In this document: positions 1 through 9,953 of the stretch, in pieces
Layout: each line of letters starts with the position of its first letter
Position numbering within the stretch: the first letter of the stretch is position 1
DNA from: Rhizobium rosettiformans
GTDB taxonomy: Bacteria > Pseudomonadota > Alphaproteobacteria > Rhizobiales > Rhizobiaceae
NCBI RefSeq assembly: GCF_016806065.1
Contig: NZ_CP032405.1
Span: 4,120,001 to 4,184,000, forward strand
Reading direction: 5' to 3'
Length of the DNA stretch: 64,000 nucleotides
Notes under the pieces: generated by a model
What the model saw: the letters and a program-made list of their open reading frames with translations, nothing else
Told to the model about the DNA's origin: nothing
The model's database searches: none
Program-made: the position numbers and the translations under genes

Positions 1-263
1 GTCCGGAATTCGTCGACCGATTCCTTGCCACCAATCCGGCATTCGAGGCCTTCTTCACCCCTTCTTCCAAGCCCGGCCACGCGATGTTCGACCTGCCCGG
101 CCTGACCATCATGCGCCTAAGCCAAGCTGGCGTCATCGCTGACAGCACCGGCCACTGCACCTATGCGGCGCCTGAGACGTTCTATTCCTATCGCCGGACG
201 ACCCATGCGGGCGAACCCGACTATGGGCGGCAGATATCCGCGATCGCGATCATGGAGAAATAA
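1..263 (+). CDS. pgeF: Peptidoglycan editing factor PgeF (laccase-domain), C-terminal part
   Basis: Open from the left edge with codons in phase from base 3 and ending at TAA 261-263, so only about 86 C-terminal residues are present. The tail contains GHCTYAAPETFYSYRR followed by GRQISAIAI, the characteristic end of the PgeF/YfiH (multicopper-oxidase-like, DUF152) family, including the Cys that belongs to its metal site. Family members remove wrongly incorporated residues from peptidoglycan precursors. It stops one base before the ATG of the next gene, so the two are probably co-transcribed. The family call is firm; the missing N-terminus cannot be judged. Confidence 0.85.
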   Translation, partial: PEFVDRFLATNPAFEAFFTPSSKPGHAMFDLPGLTIMRLSQAGVIADSTGHCTYAAPETFYSYRRTTHAGEPDYGRQISAIAIMEK

Positions 264-264
264 G

Positions 265-1416
265 ATGGCCCTGCACTTCACCGAAAGCGAATTCTCCGCT
301 CGTCGCACCCGCCTGATGGCCCGCATGGCCGAAGAAAAGCTCGACGCCCTGCTGCTCTTCGCCCAGGAGAGCATGTATTGGCTGACCGGTTACGACACCT
401 TCGGCTACTGCTTCTTCCAGACCTTGGTCGTCAAGGCAGACGGCAGCCTGACGCTGCTCACCCGGACCCCCGACCTGCGTCAGGCCAAGCAGACCTCGGC
501 GATCGAAAACATCGTCGTCTGGGTCGACCGGATGAATGCCGACCCAGCCGTCGATCTGCGCAATCTCCTGAGCGATCTCGATCTTCTCGGCATGCGCGTC
601 GGCGTCGAATACGACACCCATGGCATGACCGGTCGCGTCGCACGGCTCGTCGACAACCAGCTCACCAATTTCTGCGAAGCCGTGGATGCCTCCTACCTCG
701 TCAGCAATCTCCGCCTGGTCAAGTCACCGGCCGAGATCGCCAAGGTGACCGAGGCTGCAGAACTGGCCGACCTCGCCTTCGACGCCGCCCTGCCCCTGAT
801 CGGACCCGGTGCCGACGAAGCGGAGATCCTCGCCGCCATGCAGTCGGCAGTGCTGGCCGGCGGCGGCGACTATCCGGCCAATCCCTTCGTCATCGGATCG
901 GCCGCCGACGCGCTTCTCTGCCGCTACAAGTCGGGCCGCCGAAAGCTCTCTGCCAACGACCAGGTGACGCTCGAATGGGCCGGTGTCGCCTCCCATTATC
1001 ACGCTCCCATGCTGCGCACCGTCCTGATCGGCGACGTTACCTCCCGTCACCGCGAACTCTTTACGGCGGCGATCGAGGGTATGCGGGCGATCGAGCAGGT
1101 GCTGCGCCCCGGCCACACCTTCGGCGAGGTCTTCGACGCCCATGCCAAGGTCATGGACGACCGCGGCCTGACCCGGCATCGCTTCAATGCCTGCGGCTAT
1201 TCGGTCGGCGCACGTTTCGCGCCGTCCTGGATGGAGCACCAGATGTTCCATGCGGGCAACCCGCTGGAGATCGCAGCCGACATGACCGTCTTCGTGCACA
1301 TGATCATCATGGACAGTGACAAGGAAGCGGCGATGACCATCGGACACACCTACCTGACGACGGAAGCCGGCCCGCGCGCTCTCTCGCGCCATCCGCTCGA
1401 CCTGATCAGCGTCTGA
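265..1416 (+). CDS. M24-family (creatinase/aminopeptidase P-like) protein with substituted metal ligands
   Basis: 383 residues from the ATG at 265, which directly follows the pgeF stop; an in-frame upstream extension to 163 only overlaps pgeF and is not used. The N-terminal half resembles the creatinase N domain (LLLFAQESMYWLTGYDTFG, about 29-47) and the C-terminal half the pita-bread M24 fold. The five metal ligands of active M24 peptidases appear replaced: Glu237 and Pro248 for the two Asp, Tyr312 for the His of GHG, His345 and Gly360 for the two Glu (my manual alignment). It is therefore probably a metal-independent hydrolase like creatinase or ectoine hydrolase, or a non-catalytic member. 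The substrate is unknown. It sits between pgeF and a lipoprotein gene, a familiar rhizobial order. Confidence 0.8.
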   Translation: MALHFTESEFSARRTRLMARMAEEKLDALLLFAQESMYWLTGYDTFGYCFFQTLVVKADGSLTLLTRTPDLRQAKQTSAIENIVVWVDRMNADPAVDLRNLLSDLDLLGMRVGVEYDTHGMTGRVARLVDNQLTNFCEAVDASYLVSNLRLVKSPAEIAKVTEAAELADLAFDAALPLIGPGADEAEILAAMQSAVLAGGGDYPANPFVIGSAADALLCRYKSGRRKLSANDQVTLEWAGVASHYHAPMLRTVLIGDVTSRHRELFTAAIEGMRAIEQVLRPGHTFGEVFDAHAKVMDDRGLTRHRFNACGYSVGARFAPSWMEHQMFHAGNPLEIAADMTVFVHMIIMDSDKEAAMTIGHTYLTTEAGPRALSRHPLDLISV

Positions 1417-1477
1417 CGAAAGCTCGTCGGACGCCTTTGTCGAGGGGTGGCACGGTTTTGCCTGTCTGTTCAGGGAA

Positions 1478-1514
1478 TTGACAGCCTGATCATGCTAGTC
1501 ACATTAATTGTGAC
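1478..1514 (+). promoter_or_regulatory. Putative promoter with overlapping dyad upstream of the lipoprotein gene
   Basis: A TTGACA hexamer at 1478-1483 is followed about 18 bases later by CATTAAT (1502-1508). The inverted repeat GTCACA-TTAAT-TGTGAC occupies 1498-1514, so its left arm and centre cover the presumed -10 region. The dyad is perfect in both 6-base arms. An operator that blocks polymerase is the natural reading, but no regulator is identified. Confidence 0.45.
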
Positions 1515-1538
1515 AGGATCGAAGCGGAAGGACCCGCC

Positions 1539-2348
1539 GTGGTGAGATGTTCTCGCAGGATGACCACGAAGCTGGCCGGCATCCTCGGCTTGCTGGCGCT
1601 GATCTCGGGCTGCAACAGCACGGATGTGCTGACGCCCCCGGAGAATGTCGGCAATGGCAGTCTGCCGCAGACCTATTCCCAGGAGCTTGCAGCCCCGGCA
1701 GGCGGCACTCAGCCGGTTCAAAGTGCACCGCTCGGCCAGCCCGGCGTCTATACAGAGCCAGTACGCGGCCCGCAGAATTCGCTGGAGGCCCAGGCCGCGG
1801 CCCTGGCACAGGGCGGCCGCAATCCGGCAGCCTCCGCACCGCTTGATGGCGCAGGCAATCAGACTTTCCCCAGCGCCCCGCAACAACAGCAGGCCACCAC
1901 CCTCCAGGCGTCGCAACCCGCGCAGCCCGCCCCGCAAGCCACGCAGTCTCAGCAGGCCGCCCTGCCGCCTGCGGCCCAATCGACCGGCAGCATCCGCTTC
2001 CTGCCGATCATCGGCGCCCCGGTCCAGGCCGTCACGCCGCTCTCTCGCCAGCTCGGCGCAGAGGCGCGCGCCCGTGGCCTGACGATCAAGAGTGCCAGCG
2101 ACGCTTCGAGCGAGCACATCCTCAAAGGCTACTTCTCCGCCTTCTCCGATGGCGGGAATGTCACGATCACCTATGTCTGGGATGTCCTCGATGGCAGCGG
2201 CGGACGGCTGCATCGGATCCAGGGCCAGGAGGTGGTGCCCTCGGGCGCACAGGACCCCTGGGCCGGCGTGCCGGCCTCGGTCATGCAGCAGATCGCGACC
2301 AAAAGCATGGCCGAATATGTATCATGGCGGAACACTCGCGCGGGTTGA
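1539..2348 (+). CDS. Conserved rhizobial lipoprotein
   Basis: The start is GTG 1539 (or the adjacent GTG 1542), eight to eleven bases after GAAGCGGAAGG; ATG 1560 is an alternative that also keeps the signal. The N-terminus has basic residues, a hydrophobic core and the lipobox LISGC (Cys25 from 1539), so the protein should be lipidated and anchored in an envelope membrane. Residues of about 45-150 form a low-complexity Gln/Ala/Pro-rich linker, and the C-terminal 120 residues form a compact domain ([29 protein letters not shown]). The function is not known. The gene lies upstream of prs in the order seen in rhizobia, separated by about 150 bases that include a hairpin. Confidence 0.75.
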   Translation: MVRCSRRMTTKLAGILGLLALISGCNSTDVLTPPENVGNGSLPQTYSQELAAPAGGTQPVQSAPLGQPGVYTEPVRGPQNSLEAQAAALAQGGRNPAASAPLDGAGNQTFPSAPQQQQATTLQASQPAQPAPQATQSQQAALPPAAQSTGSIRFLPIIGAPVQAVTPLSRQLGAEARARGLTIKSASDASSEHILKGYFSAFSDGGNVTITYVWDVLDGSGGRLHRIQGQEVVPSGAQDPWAGVPASVMQQIATKSMAEYVSWRNTRAG

Positions 2349-2384
2349 CGCCCAAGCGACATCCGCTCTGTAAAACCGCAAATC

Positions 2385-2404
2385 ATGCGCCCCTTTTGGC
2401 GCAT
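2385..2404. other. Perfect 7-bp inverted repeat between the lipoprotein gene and prs
   Basis: ATGCGCC-CCTTTT-GGCGCAT. It lies 37 bases after the lipoprotein stop and about 100 bases before prs. No T-run follows, so a Rho-independent terminator is not supported; it may be an RNA hairpin or a protein-binding site. Confidence 0.3.
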
Positions 2405-2500
2405 CAACCGAAAATATGGGCCTTGCCGTCCAAACCTCTTGCATTCAGGGGGAACGGCGCTAAAAAGCCCGCATCTCAGCATGGTAACAGGCGGGCCAAG

Positions 2501-3433
<933 letters not shown>

Positions 3434-3578
3434 GACCGATCCTTAACAGTTAAGATTAAGACCGACAAAGCGATGTGAGCGGTGTCACAGCCACTTGCAC
3501 GCGGTCTTTGCTTTGCATACAGCTTCGCCCGCAATACTTCCTTTCGGACCCGGCACCCCGGCTTTTGCGCGTGAGTTG

Positions 3579-4433
3579 ATGTCACTCTCGGTTGAACAAC
3601 TTCTGGCCAATCCAGATCTGCACGAAACGGTCCAGGACCAGTCCAGGGCCTTGCTGCGCGTCAATGAGGAAAGCCCGAGGCTTGCCGCCGTGTTCGGCAC
3701 CCAACAACGTTGGCTACTGGGTCATCTGGCGATGAGCCACTATTTCCAGGAGGTCGCCCGCGGCAATCCGGAACCCGTCATTCTCATGGCCCGCTACCTG
3801 GAGCAGGTGAAGACGCTGGACATATCATCGGTCAACACCGCAGACGCCTTCATCAAGGAGATGCTGGTCTACGGCATTGCCCAGCACGGCCAGGCGCCCG
3901 ACCGCCGCAACCGTCCCTTCGTGCCGGCACCGATCACGATCGCGGCCACACGACGCTGGGTCTTCATTCACCTGACCAGTCTTGATCGGCTGGACGGCGG
4001 CAACAGGCTGGATGCCTTCGAGGCGGACGAGGCGATCCTCGCCCGGCTGCATCCGGAGATCACAAGCCGCGCCATGGTCTCGCAGGAAATCCGCACACCG
4101 CCTCAGACCTGGTCGCTGTTCACCTGGCTGAACAATGGCGGCATCGTCATGGATTGGCTGATGCTGGGCGTTCCCCCGGTCGATCCGGCAGTCGAACGCG
4201 TGCCCACACAGGTGCGCTCCGTGCCGGAACTTGCGGAAAACTTCCGGCTCTCCCGCACGCATCTGACGCGCAAGCTGCGCGAAGCAGAAGCCATCGGCAG
4301 TGTCGGCTGGGAAGGCAATCGCGGTCGCTCGATCATGTGGATTTCCCGCGACTTCCTCCAGGAATATCTCGCCACGCAGGCCGTCAAGCTTGCGGTCATC
4401 GATGCCGCCTGCGAGGCCGTCGGCCTGCGCTGA
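3579..4433 (+). CDS. Conserved hypothetical protein with C-terminal winged-helix-like region
   Basis: 284 residues from ATG 3579; the frame is open back to 3495 but those residues look non-coding. The first 200 residues are mostly helical and match no family I can name. Residues of about 213-262 (SVPELAENFRLSRTHLTRKLREAEAIG, then basic NRGRSIMWISRDFLQEY) look like a winged helix-turn-helix, so a transcriptional regulator or DNA-binding protein is likely. The stop TGA is directly followed by the convergent end of the DUF779 gene, with no spacer. No promoter motif was identified in the 145 bases after prs. Confidence 0.6.
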   Translation: MSLSVEQLLANPDLHETVQDQSRALLRVNEESPRLAAVFGTQQRWLLGHLAMSHYFQEVARGNPEPVILMARYLEQVKTLDISSVNTADAFIKEMLVYGIAQHGQAPDRRNRPFVPAPITIAATRRWVFIHLTSLDRLDGGNRLDAFEADEAILARLHPEITSRAMVSQEIRTPPQTWSLFTWLNNGGIVMDWLMLGVPPVDPAVERVPTQVRSVPELAENFRLSRTHLTRKLREAEAIGSVGWEGNRGRSIMWISRDFLQEYLATQAVKLAVIDAACEAVGLR

Positions 4434-4826
4434 TCAAGTGGTGCCGGAAGAACGGGCCATCTCCGGCAGCGGGCACACCTCGCCACCGTCAAACAGCCGA
4501 GAGCGCGTCAGAAAACGCCGCTCACGGCCATTGTCGAGCGAGAACATGCCCCCTCGCCCCGGCACCACGTCGATGATCAACTGCGTATGCGCCCAGACCG
4601 CATACTGACTGCCGCTGATATAGAACGGCACTCCGCCGATCTCGCCGAGCTTCACATCCGTTTCGCCGACCCGGTAGTCGCTCACCGGATAACACATCGG
4701 CGAAGACCCGTCGCAACATCCACCGGACTGGTGGAAGAGGATCTCGGGATGATCCTGTTTGATTTCGGCGAGAAACGCGAGTGCGGCGTCGGTTGCGGCG
4801 ACGCGCGGCTGGTCTCCATTGGTCAT
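4434..4826 (-). CDS. DUF779 protein, partner of aldehyde dehydrogenase
   Basis: 130 residues from ATG 4826, which has a strong GGAGGAGGGCAG ribosome site; the open frame further upstream is not used. The signature is a Cys-rich segment (SGGCCDGSSPMCYP, Cys37, Cys38, Cys45) followed by VPFYISGSQYAVWAHTQLIIDVV, typical of DUF779. Family genes are very often next to acetaldehyde-type dehydrogenases, as here (109 bases downstream of the dehydrogenase stop on the same strand). The conserved cysteines suggest metal or redox chemistry in support of the dehydrogenase, but the biochemical role is not established. Confidence 0.8.
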   Translation of the reverse strand: MTNGDQPRVAATDAALAFLAEIKQDHPEILFHQSGGCCDGSSPMCYPVSDYRVGETDVKLGEIGGVPFYISGSQYAVWAHTQLIIDVVPGRGGMFSLDNGRERRFLTRSRLFDGGEVCPLPEMARSSGTT

Positions 4827-4934
4827 GATCTGCCCTCCTCCTGTTGTCAGAACGAAAGAACCCCTCCTCCTGGTCGAGAGCAGGAAGAGGGGGTATCGGG
4901 GCGGCATTGGCGGACACCGCCCCTGGGGAGGGCC

Positions 4935-6449
4935 TCAGAAAAACCCGAGTGCCTTCGGGCTGTAGGACACCAGCATGTTCTTGGTCTGCTGGTAATGGTC
5001 GAGCATCATCTTGTGTGTCTCGCGACCGATGCCCGACTGCTTGTAGCCGCCGAAGGCCGCATGGGCCGGATAGGCATGATAGCAATTGGTCCACACGCGA
5101 CCGGCCTGGATGTTACGGCCGAAGTTGTAGCAGGTATTCGCATCGCGGCTCCACACGCCAGCACCGAGGCCGTACAGCGTGTCATTGGCGATTTCGAGCG
5201 CTTCCGCCTCGTCCTTGAAGGTCGTGACCGACACGACAGGCCCGAAGATCTCCTCCTGGAAGACGCGCATCTTGTTATGGCCCTTGAACACCGTCGGCTT
5301 GACGTAGTAGCCGCCGGCCAGTTCGCCCGAGAGATTGTTGCGCTCGCCGCCGATCAGCACTTCGGCGCCCTCCTGGCGACCGATATCCATATAGGACAGG
5401 ATCTTTTCCAGCTGCTCGGAGGATGCCTGCGCGCCGATCATCGTTGACATGTCGAGCGGATCGCCTTGGCGGATCGCGGCCACGCGCTTCAGCGCCTTCT
5501 CCATGAAGCGGTCATAGATCTTTTCATGCACCAGCGCGCGGCTCGGGCAGGTGCAGACCTCGCCCTGGTTGAGCGCAAACATCGCAAAGCCTTCGAGCGC
5601 CTTGTCGAGATAGTCATCGTCCTCCCGCATGACATCCTCGAAGAAGAGGTTTGGCGACTTGCCGCCCAGTTCCAGCGTCACCGGGATCAGATTCTGCGAT
5701 GCGTATTGCATGATGAGGCGACCGGTCGAGGTCTCGCCGGTGAAGGCGATCTTGGCGATGCGCGGGCTGGTGGCGAGCGGCTTGCCGGCTTCGAGGCCAA
5801 AACCATTGACGATGTTGAGCACGCCCGGCGGCAGGAGATCGCCGACCAGTTCAATCCAGACGAGGATCGAAGCCGGGGTCTGTTCGGCCGGCTTCAGCAC
5901 GACGCAGTTTCCGGCCGCCAGTGCCGGCGCCATCTTCCAGGCCGCCATCAGGATCGGGAAGTTCCACGGAATGATCTGACCGACGACGCCGAGCGGTTCA
6001 TGGAAGTGATAGGCGATCGTGTCGTGGTCGACCTCGCCGATCGTGCCTTCCTGGGCGCGGATGCAGGAGGCGAAATAGCGGAAGTGGTCGATGGCGAGCG
6101 GAATGTCGGCCGCCATGGTCTCGCGCAGCGGCTTGCCATTGTCCCAGGTCTCGGCGCGGGCGAGCAGTTCGAGATTGTCCTCCATCCGCTGGGCGATCTT
6201 CATCAGGATGTTGGAGCGTTCGGTCGAGGACGTCCGACCCCATTTGTCCTTGGCGGCATGGGCCGCATCAAGCGCGAGGTTGATATCGTGCTCATCGGAC
6301 CGGGCGATGTCGCAGAGCTTGCCGCCGGTGACCGGCGTGGTGTTTTCGAAGTAGCGACCATTGACCGGCTCACGGAATTCGCCGCCGATGAAGTTACCGT
6401 ATTTCAGCTTGAACGGCGAAGCCGCAATCGTCTGGACCTGAATGTTCAT
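4935..6449 (-). CDS. NAD-dependent aldehyde dehydrogenase (ExaC/acetaldehyde type)
   Basis: 504 residues, standard for class ALDH. The Rossmann motif FTGETSTG (236-243), general base Glu260 in LELGGKSPN and nucleophile Cys299 in [11 protein letters not shown] are intact. The CTCPSR form of the active site and the IPWNFPILM cofactor segment fit the acetaldehyde/ExaC group that oxidises aldehydes from alcohols to acids in the cytoplasm. ATG 6449 has AGGGAGGATGACAG upstream. The gene lies between its DUF779 partner and an AcoR-like regulator on the same strand, and a TGTTTC-N6-GCGACA dyad lies about 107 bases upstream of its start. Exact substrate is inferred from family only. Confidence 0.9.
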   Translation of the reverse strand: MNIQVQTIAASPFKLKYGNFIGGEFREPVNGRYFENTTPVTGGKLCDIARSDEHDINLALDAAHAAKDKWGRTSSTERSNILMKIAQRMEDNLELLARAETWDNGKPLRETMAADIPLAIDHFRYFASCIRAQEGTIGEVDHDTIAYHFHEPLGVVGQIIPWNFPILMAAWKMAPALAAGNCVVLKPAEQTPASILVWIELVGDLLPPGVLNIVNGFGLEAGKPLATSPRIAKIAFTGETSTGRLIMQYASQNLIPVTLELGGKSPNLFFEDVMREDDDYLDKALEGFAMFALNQGEVCTCPSRALVHEKIYDRFMEKALKRVAAIRQGDPLDMSTMIGAQASSEQLEKILSYMDIGRQEGAEVLIGGERNNLSGELAGGYYVKPTVFKGHNKMRVFQEEIFGPVVSVTTFKDEAEALEIANDTLYGLGAGVWSRDANTCYNFGRNIQAGRVWTNCYHAYPAHAAFGGYKQSGIGRETHKMMLDHYQQTKNMLVSYSPKALGFF

Positions 6450-6533
6450 CTGTCATCCTCCCTGTGAAAGGACCCCTCCTCGGGTCCCGATGGCAGGATG
6501 ATTGCTGCGTTCCGGTGCAGGAGATAGTGGCGC

Positions 6534-6573
6534 GAAACAGTGCTGCAGCGCACTGTGTTTCAGGAATGCGACA
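6534..6573. promoter_or_regulatory. Candidate AcoR-like operators upstream of the aldehyde dehydrogenase gene
   Basis: Two dyads overlap here. GAAACAGTGC at 6534-6543 faces GCACTG at 6550-6555 (arms CAGTGC and GCACTG). TGTTTC at 6556-6561 and GCGACA at 6568-6573 are separated by 6 bases. A second site with the same right half and the same 6-base spacer lies upstream of the regulator gene at 7644-7661. A Fis-type activator often binds such sites 100 or more bases upstream of its target. Confidence 0.5.
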
Positions 6574-6585
6574 CATATCGGCCCG

Positions 6586-7542
6586 TCAGTGAAGCTGGAA
6601 GCGCTTCATCTTCCGATGCAGGGTCGCGCGGCTGATGCCGAGCATCTGGGCAGCCTGGGAGACATTGCCATTGGTGCGTGACAGAACCCGGCGCAGTGCC
6701 GCGCGCTCGGCATCCTCGAGGTCGCTGGTCGCTTCGCCGCGCGTCTCGCGCAGCGCATCGGCAGCCGGAAGCCCCTGCGCGATCAGCCCGTCATCGAGCT
6801 TCAGGGCAAGACGCGCCGCCTTGGTCGCGCCGAGGATCAGGTCGTCCCCATCGACCGCAATCAATGCGGACAAGGAGTTCGCCTGGGGCACAATGACGAT
6901 GCGCGCGCCGGCAAATGCCTGGCGGAAGAGATTGCTTTCGACCCGGGCTGCGGCATCGCGCACAGCCTGGGAAAGCACGGCGAGCGTCATGTCGGAGACA
7001 TCGTTGCGGCAGGTGGAAACATCGAGTGCTGCCGTCAGCCGGCCGAGATGGTCGCGGATCGGTGCCGTCGCACAGGAGAGCTCGATATTTGCGCTCATGA
7101 AATGCTGGTCACGGTGGATAACGACGGCGCGCTCGTCGGCCAGCGCCGTGCCGATCCCGTTTGTCCCGACACTCGCCTCGCTCCATAGCGTCTGCTGCCA
7201 CAGCCCCAGCGCCTGGAACTCGACGTCGTCACCGGGCGCACCACGCCGGTCGACCACGATGCCGTTCTGATCGGCGAGAATGATGCAACAGCCGGATTTT
7301 CCGACCAGCTGATAGAGCCGGTCCACCTCGTCGGCGGAGCTACCGATCAGCCGTTCCATGCGCTCGCGCGCTTCGCGATACATCGCCTCGTCGACCAGCA
7401 CCGGCTTGCGCGCCTCTTCGGGTTGCAGGTGGTAAAGGTTGAGGCAACGGCTCCACGAGGCAGCAACCGGCGAGGTCACAGCGGCGGATGCCTTCTGCGC
7501 CGTCGAATACACGAGTTCGGAATGTCTGAGATCCTGACGCAT
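6586..7542 (-). CDS. AcoR-like regulator: GAF domain plus Fis-type HTH, no AAA+ domain
   Basis: 318 residues from ATG 7542, chosen because GGGAGGA lies 5 bases upstream; an ATG 18 bases earlier lacks a site. The N-terminal segment (SELVYSTAQ to ASWSRCL) and the GAF part (LYQLVGKSGCCIILADQNGIVVDRRG, then SVGTNGIGTALADERAVVIHRDQHF) match acetoin/alcohol-type activators of the AcoR family. The C-terminus is a Fis HTH (ALRRVLSRTNGNVSQAAQMLGISRATLHRKM). The central sigma54-contacting AAA+ module (GAFTGA and Walker motifs) is absent, so it cannot act as a standard enhancer-binding protein. It probably senses an alcohol or aldehyde metabolite and controls the adjacent dehydrogenase genes. Confidence 0.75.
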   Translation of the reverse strand: MRQDLRHSELVYSTAQKASAAVTSPVAASWSRCLNLYHLQPEEARKPVLVDEAMYREARERMERLIGSSADEVDRLYQLVGKSGCCIILADQNGIVVDRRGAPGDDVEFQALGLWQQTLWSEASVGTNGIGTALADERAVVIHRDQHFMSANIELSCATAPIRDHLGRLTAALDVSTCRNDVSDMTLAVLSQAVRDAAARVESNLFRQAFAGARIVIVPQANSLSALIAVDGDDLILGATKAARLALKLDDGLIAQGLPAADALRETRGEATSDLEDAERAALRRVLSRTNGNVSQAAQMLGISRATLHRKMKRFQLH

Positions 7543-7643
7543 CTGCTCCTCCCAAAGCACGGGCTGCAGTATGCGCCTTCCGGCTCCAGAGGCAATCGCT
7601 CATATAACCGGCAAATGATCAGCCAACTTTTCGTCGCCCGGAA

Positions 7644-7661
7644 TGGCGCAAATCTGCGACA
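7644..7661. promoter_or_regulatory. Candidate operator upstream of the AcoR-like regulator
   Basis: TGGCGC-AAATCT-GCGACA, a near-perfect dyad (5 of 6 positions match between arms) about 100 bases before the regulator start. It shares its right half and spacer with the site at 6556-6573, which suggests autoregulation. It also lies just beyond the end of the convergently oriented-neighbour-free GGDEF-EAL gene at 7689. Confidence 0.45.
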
Positions 7662-7688
7662 CTTTCAAAACACGTTTATTTCGAACGC

Positions 7689-9815
7689 TCAGGCCGCCAT
7701 ATCGGCAGCGCTGCCGGGCTTGAGAGCTTCTTCCCCGCTCGGCACCGATGACATCTCGGGATTGACGATATCCTGCAGTTCCGAGAGCGGCTGCGGTTTG
7801 CCATAGAGGAAGCCCTGAACCTGCTGACATCCCTCCTCCTGGAGGAAGCGCAGATGCTCCGCATTCTCGACGCCTTCTGCCAGCACGGGAATGTCGAGGC
7901 TCTGGGCCAGAATGAGCGTCGAGCGGACGATAGCGGCCGACTGGCGGTTCTCCACCACGCTGTCGATGAAGCCTCGGTCGATCTTGATCTTGTCGAAGGG
8001 GAAGAGCTGCAGCGTCGAAAGCGAAGAATACCCCGTGCCGTAGTCATCCATGGCGATGTTGACACCAATCGCCTTCAGCTGGCGGATGATATGCAGTGCA
8101 TGCTGCTGGTCATCAATGATCCCGGACTCGGTGATCTCCAGTTCGAGGCGCGCCGGATCGAGACCCGACTCATTGAGGATTTCGCGCACGCGCTCGGGCA
8201 GTGCTGAATTGGCCAGCTGCTTGGGCGCGACATTCACGGCGATCTTGAGCGGATTGCGCCACTGCACGGCTTCCAGGCAGGCCTGACGCAGCACCCAGTC
8301 ACCGAGCTCACCGATGAAACCGGTCCGCTCCGCGATCGGAATGAATTCGGACGGCGGAACCATGCCGCGTGTAGGATGAGACCAGCGCAACAGAACCTCG
8401 AAACCGACCACCTCGCCGGTCTGCGTGTCGTTCTGCTTCTGGAAATAGAGGTGAAACTCGTTGCGCAGGAAGCCGGCCCGCATGTCCATGGCGAGCGCGC
8501 TCCGCTCGCGTGCGGCCTGGTCCATCGATTGGTCGTAGAAGCAGACATTGTTCGAGCCGGTCGACTTTGCGCGGTACATGGCAATATCCGCCTGGGCCAT
8601 AAGATCGTCGATGTCATCGGCGCCGTCTGGAAAGGTTGTCACCCCGATGCTTGTCCCGACGGAGAGTGTCAGTCCCTTCCATTGGATCGGCGACACCAGT
8701 TCGGAGATGATGCTCCGTGCAAAGGACTCGGCAGCACCTGCGGTGAACAACCGGGGACTGACCGCAATGAATTCATCTCCGCCGATGCGGGCCACGAATT
8801 CACCCGGTTTCAGGCTGGCCGACATGCGCTCGGCAACCACACGCAACACGTGGTCACCTGCCGCGTGGCCGTGCACGTCATTGATCTCCTTGAAACGGTC
8901 GAGATCGAAGGAGAAGATGTAGATGCGATCATTGCGCGCAGCCGGCCGATCCATGAGGTCCCCGAGACGCTCCAGGAACGCCATGCGGTTCGGCAGGCCA
9001 GTGAGCGCGTCATGCAGCGACAGCTGGCGATAGCGCTCGACCGCCGAGCGGTTCGATTGGCGGTCGATGACATAGGTCATCGCACCGATCGCCAAGATCA
9101 GCAGCGTGACGAAGATCAGCACGACCGTCATCACGCTTTCGGGCAGCATGTTCGCCGGCAAAGAGGCGCCAAGGTTAGGCTCGACTGTCAATGCTGTCAT
9201 GCCGATGAAGTGCGTCGACGCAATTGCCAGCACGAGTGCGACGCCACCGCCATAACGGCAGAATCGCGTGACCGGCCGGGCCACGCGATTGGTGGCAAGG
9301 GCTCCGAACAGTCCGGCTGCCACCAGAGAGGCCCAGACGTAGTTCATGTTCCAATGCAGATCCGCCTGAACCTGATAGCCAGACATGCCGACATAATGCA
9401 TCGATGCAATGCCAGCACCGACGATCGCTCCACCGGCTTCAATGAGGAGGCTGCGCGTGGTCACTGCGGCAATGAAGAGACCCATGCCCGTGATCACGAT
9501 GGCGAGCACCAGCGAAAGCAGCGTCGCGGTCGGCTCATAGCCTGCGAGAGCGTCTGCTTCGTAGCCCATCATGGCAACGAAATGCGTCGTCCAGATGGAT
9601 GAACCGCCGATGATGGACGTAAGGGCAATCCAGCTCGCACGCGCCGGACCCCGTGTGCTGCGAACGCGGCTGAAAAGGCGCATTGTGAGAAGTGATCCCA
9701 ACACACAGATAAGGACTGCTGCGACCAGTGAAACCGGGTCGTGATCGACGGCGATGCAGGATAGAACGGCGAGCATGGGCGAAAACCAGTTCGAATTGAC
9801 GGTCAAATCTATCAA
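7689..9815 (-). CDS. MHYT-sensor diguanylate cyclase/phosphodiesterase (GGDEF-EAL)
   Basis: 708 residues from TTG 9815, or 695 from ATG 9776; neither has a clear ribosome site, so the start is open. The N-terminal 250 residues hold about seven membrane segments with three MHYT-type motifs (TTHFVAMMGY at 77-86, SMHYVGMSGY at 138-147, STHFIGMTAL at 200-209), which in this family are proposed to bind copper and sense gases. A GGDEF domain follows (intact GGDEF at 345-349) with no RxxD inhibitory site, then an EAL domain in which the signature reads EVL (473-475) but the catalytic Glu, DDYGTGYSS and AEGVE residues are kept. Both synthesis and breakdown of c-di-GMP are possible. Confidence 0.88.
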   Translation of the reverse strand: MIDLTVNSNWFSPMLAVLSCIAVDHDPVSLVAAVLICVLGSLLTMRLFSRVRSTRGPARASWIALTSIIGGSSIWTTHFVAMMGYEADALAGYEPTATLLSLVLAIVITGMGLFIAAVTTRSLLIEAGGAIVGAGIASMHYVGMSGYQVQADLHWNMNYVWASLVAAGLFGALATNRVARPVTRFCRYGGGVALVLAIASTHFIGMTALTVEPNLGASLPANMLPESVMTVVLIFVTLLILAIGAMTYVIDRQSNRSAVERYRQLSLHDALTGLPNRMAFLERLGDLMDRPAARNDRIYIFSFDLDRFKEINDVHGHAAGDHVLRVVAERMSASLKPGEFVARIGGDEFIAVSPRLFTAGAAESFARSIISELVSPIQWKGLTLSVGTSIGVTTFPDGADDIDDLMAQADIAMYRAKSTGSNNVCFYDQSMDQAARERSALAMDMRAGFLRNEFHLYFQKQNDTQTGEVVGFEVLLRWSHPTRGMVPPSEFIPIAERTGFIGELGDWVLRQACLEAVQWRNPLKIAVNVAPKQLANSALPERVREILNESGLDPARLELEITESGIIDDQQHALHIIRQLKAIGVNIAMDDYGTGYSSLSTLQLFPFDKIKIDRGFIDSVVENRQSAAIVRSTLILAQSLDIPVLAEGVENAEHLRFLQEEGCQQVQGFLYGKPQPLSELQDIVNPEMSSVPSGEEALKPGSAADMAA

Positions 9816-9924
9816 TGGTCAATTTCCAAATGCTCACCGCGCATGGTTATCAAGTTGTGTTTCAGACCGTGTTGGCGAGCAGTCGGATCACAAGCGCGTC
9901 ATACGGCTGTTTCTCCCGCAAAAC

Positions 9925-9953
9925 CTTGCTATTGCGCCACATCTGGTCTATAG
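9925..9953 (+). promoter_or_regulatory. Putative sigma70-type promoter of rplY
   Basis: CTTGCT (9925-9930), 17 bases, CTATAG (9948-9953), close to the rhizobial consensus CTTGAC-N17-CTATAT. Transcription from here would give a leader of about 110 bases before rplY. No long hairpin or L25-site mimic was recognised in the leader. Confidence 0.5.

Noticed and set aside
2385..2404. Hairpin between the lipoprotein gene and prs as a terminator
   Set aside because: No T-run on either side in the right place. It is listed only as a structure.
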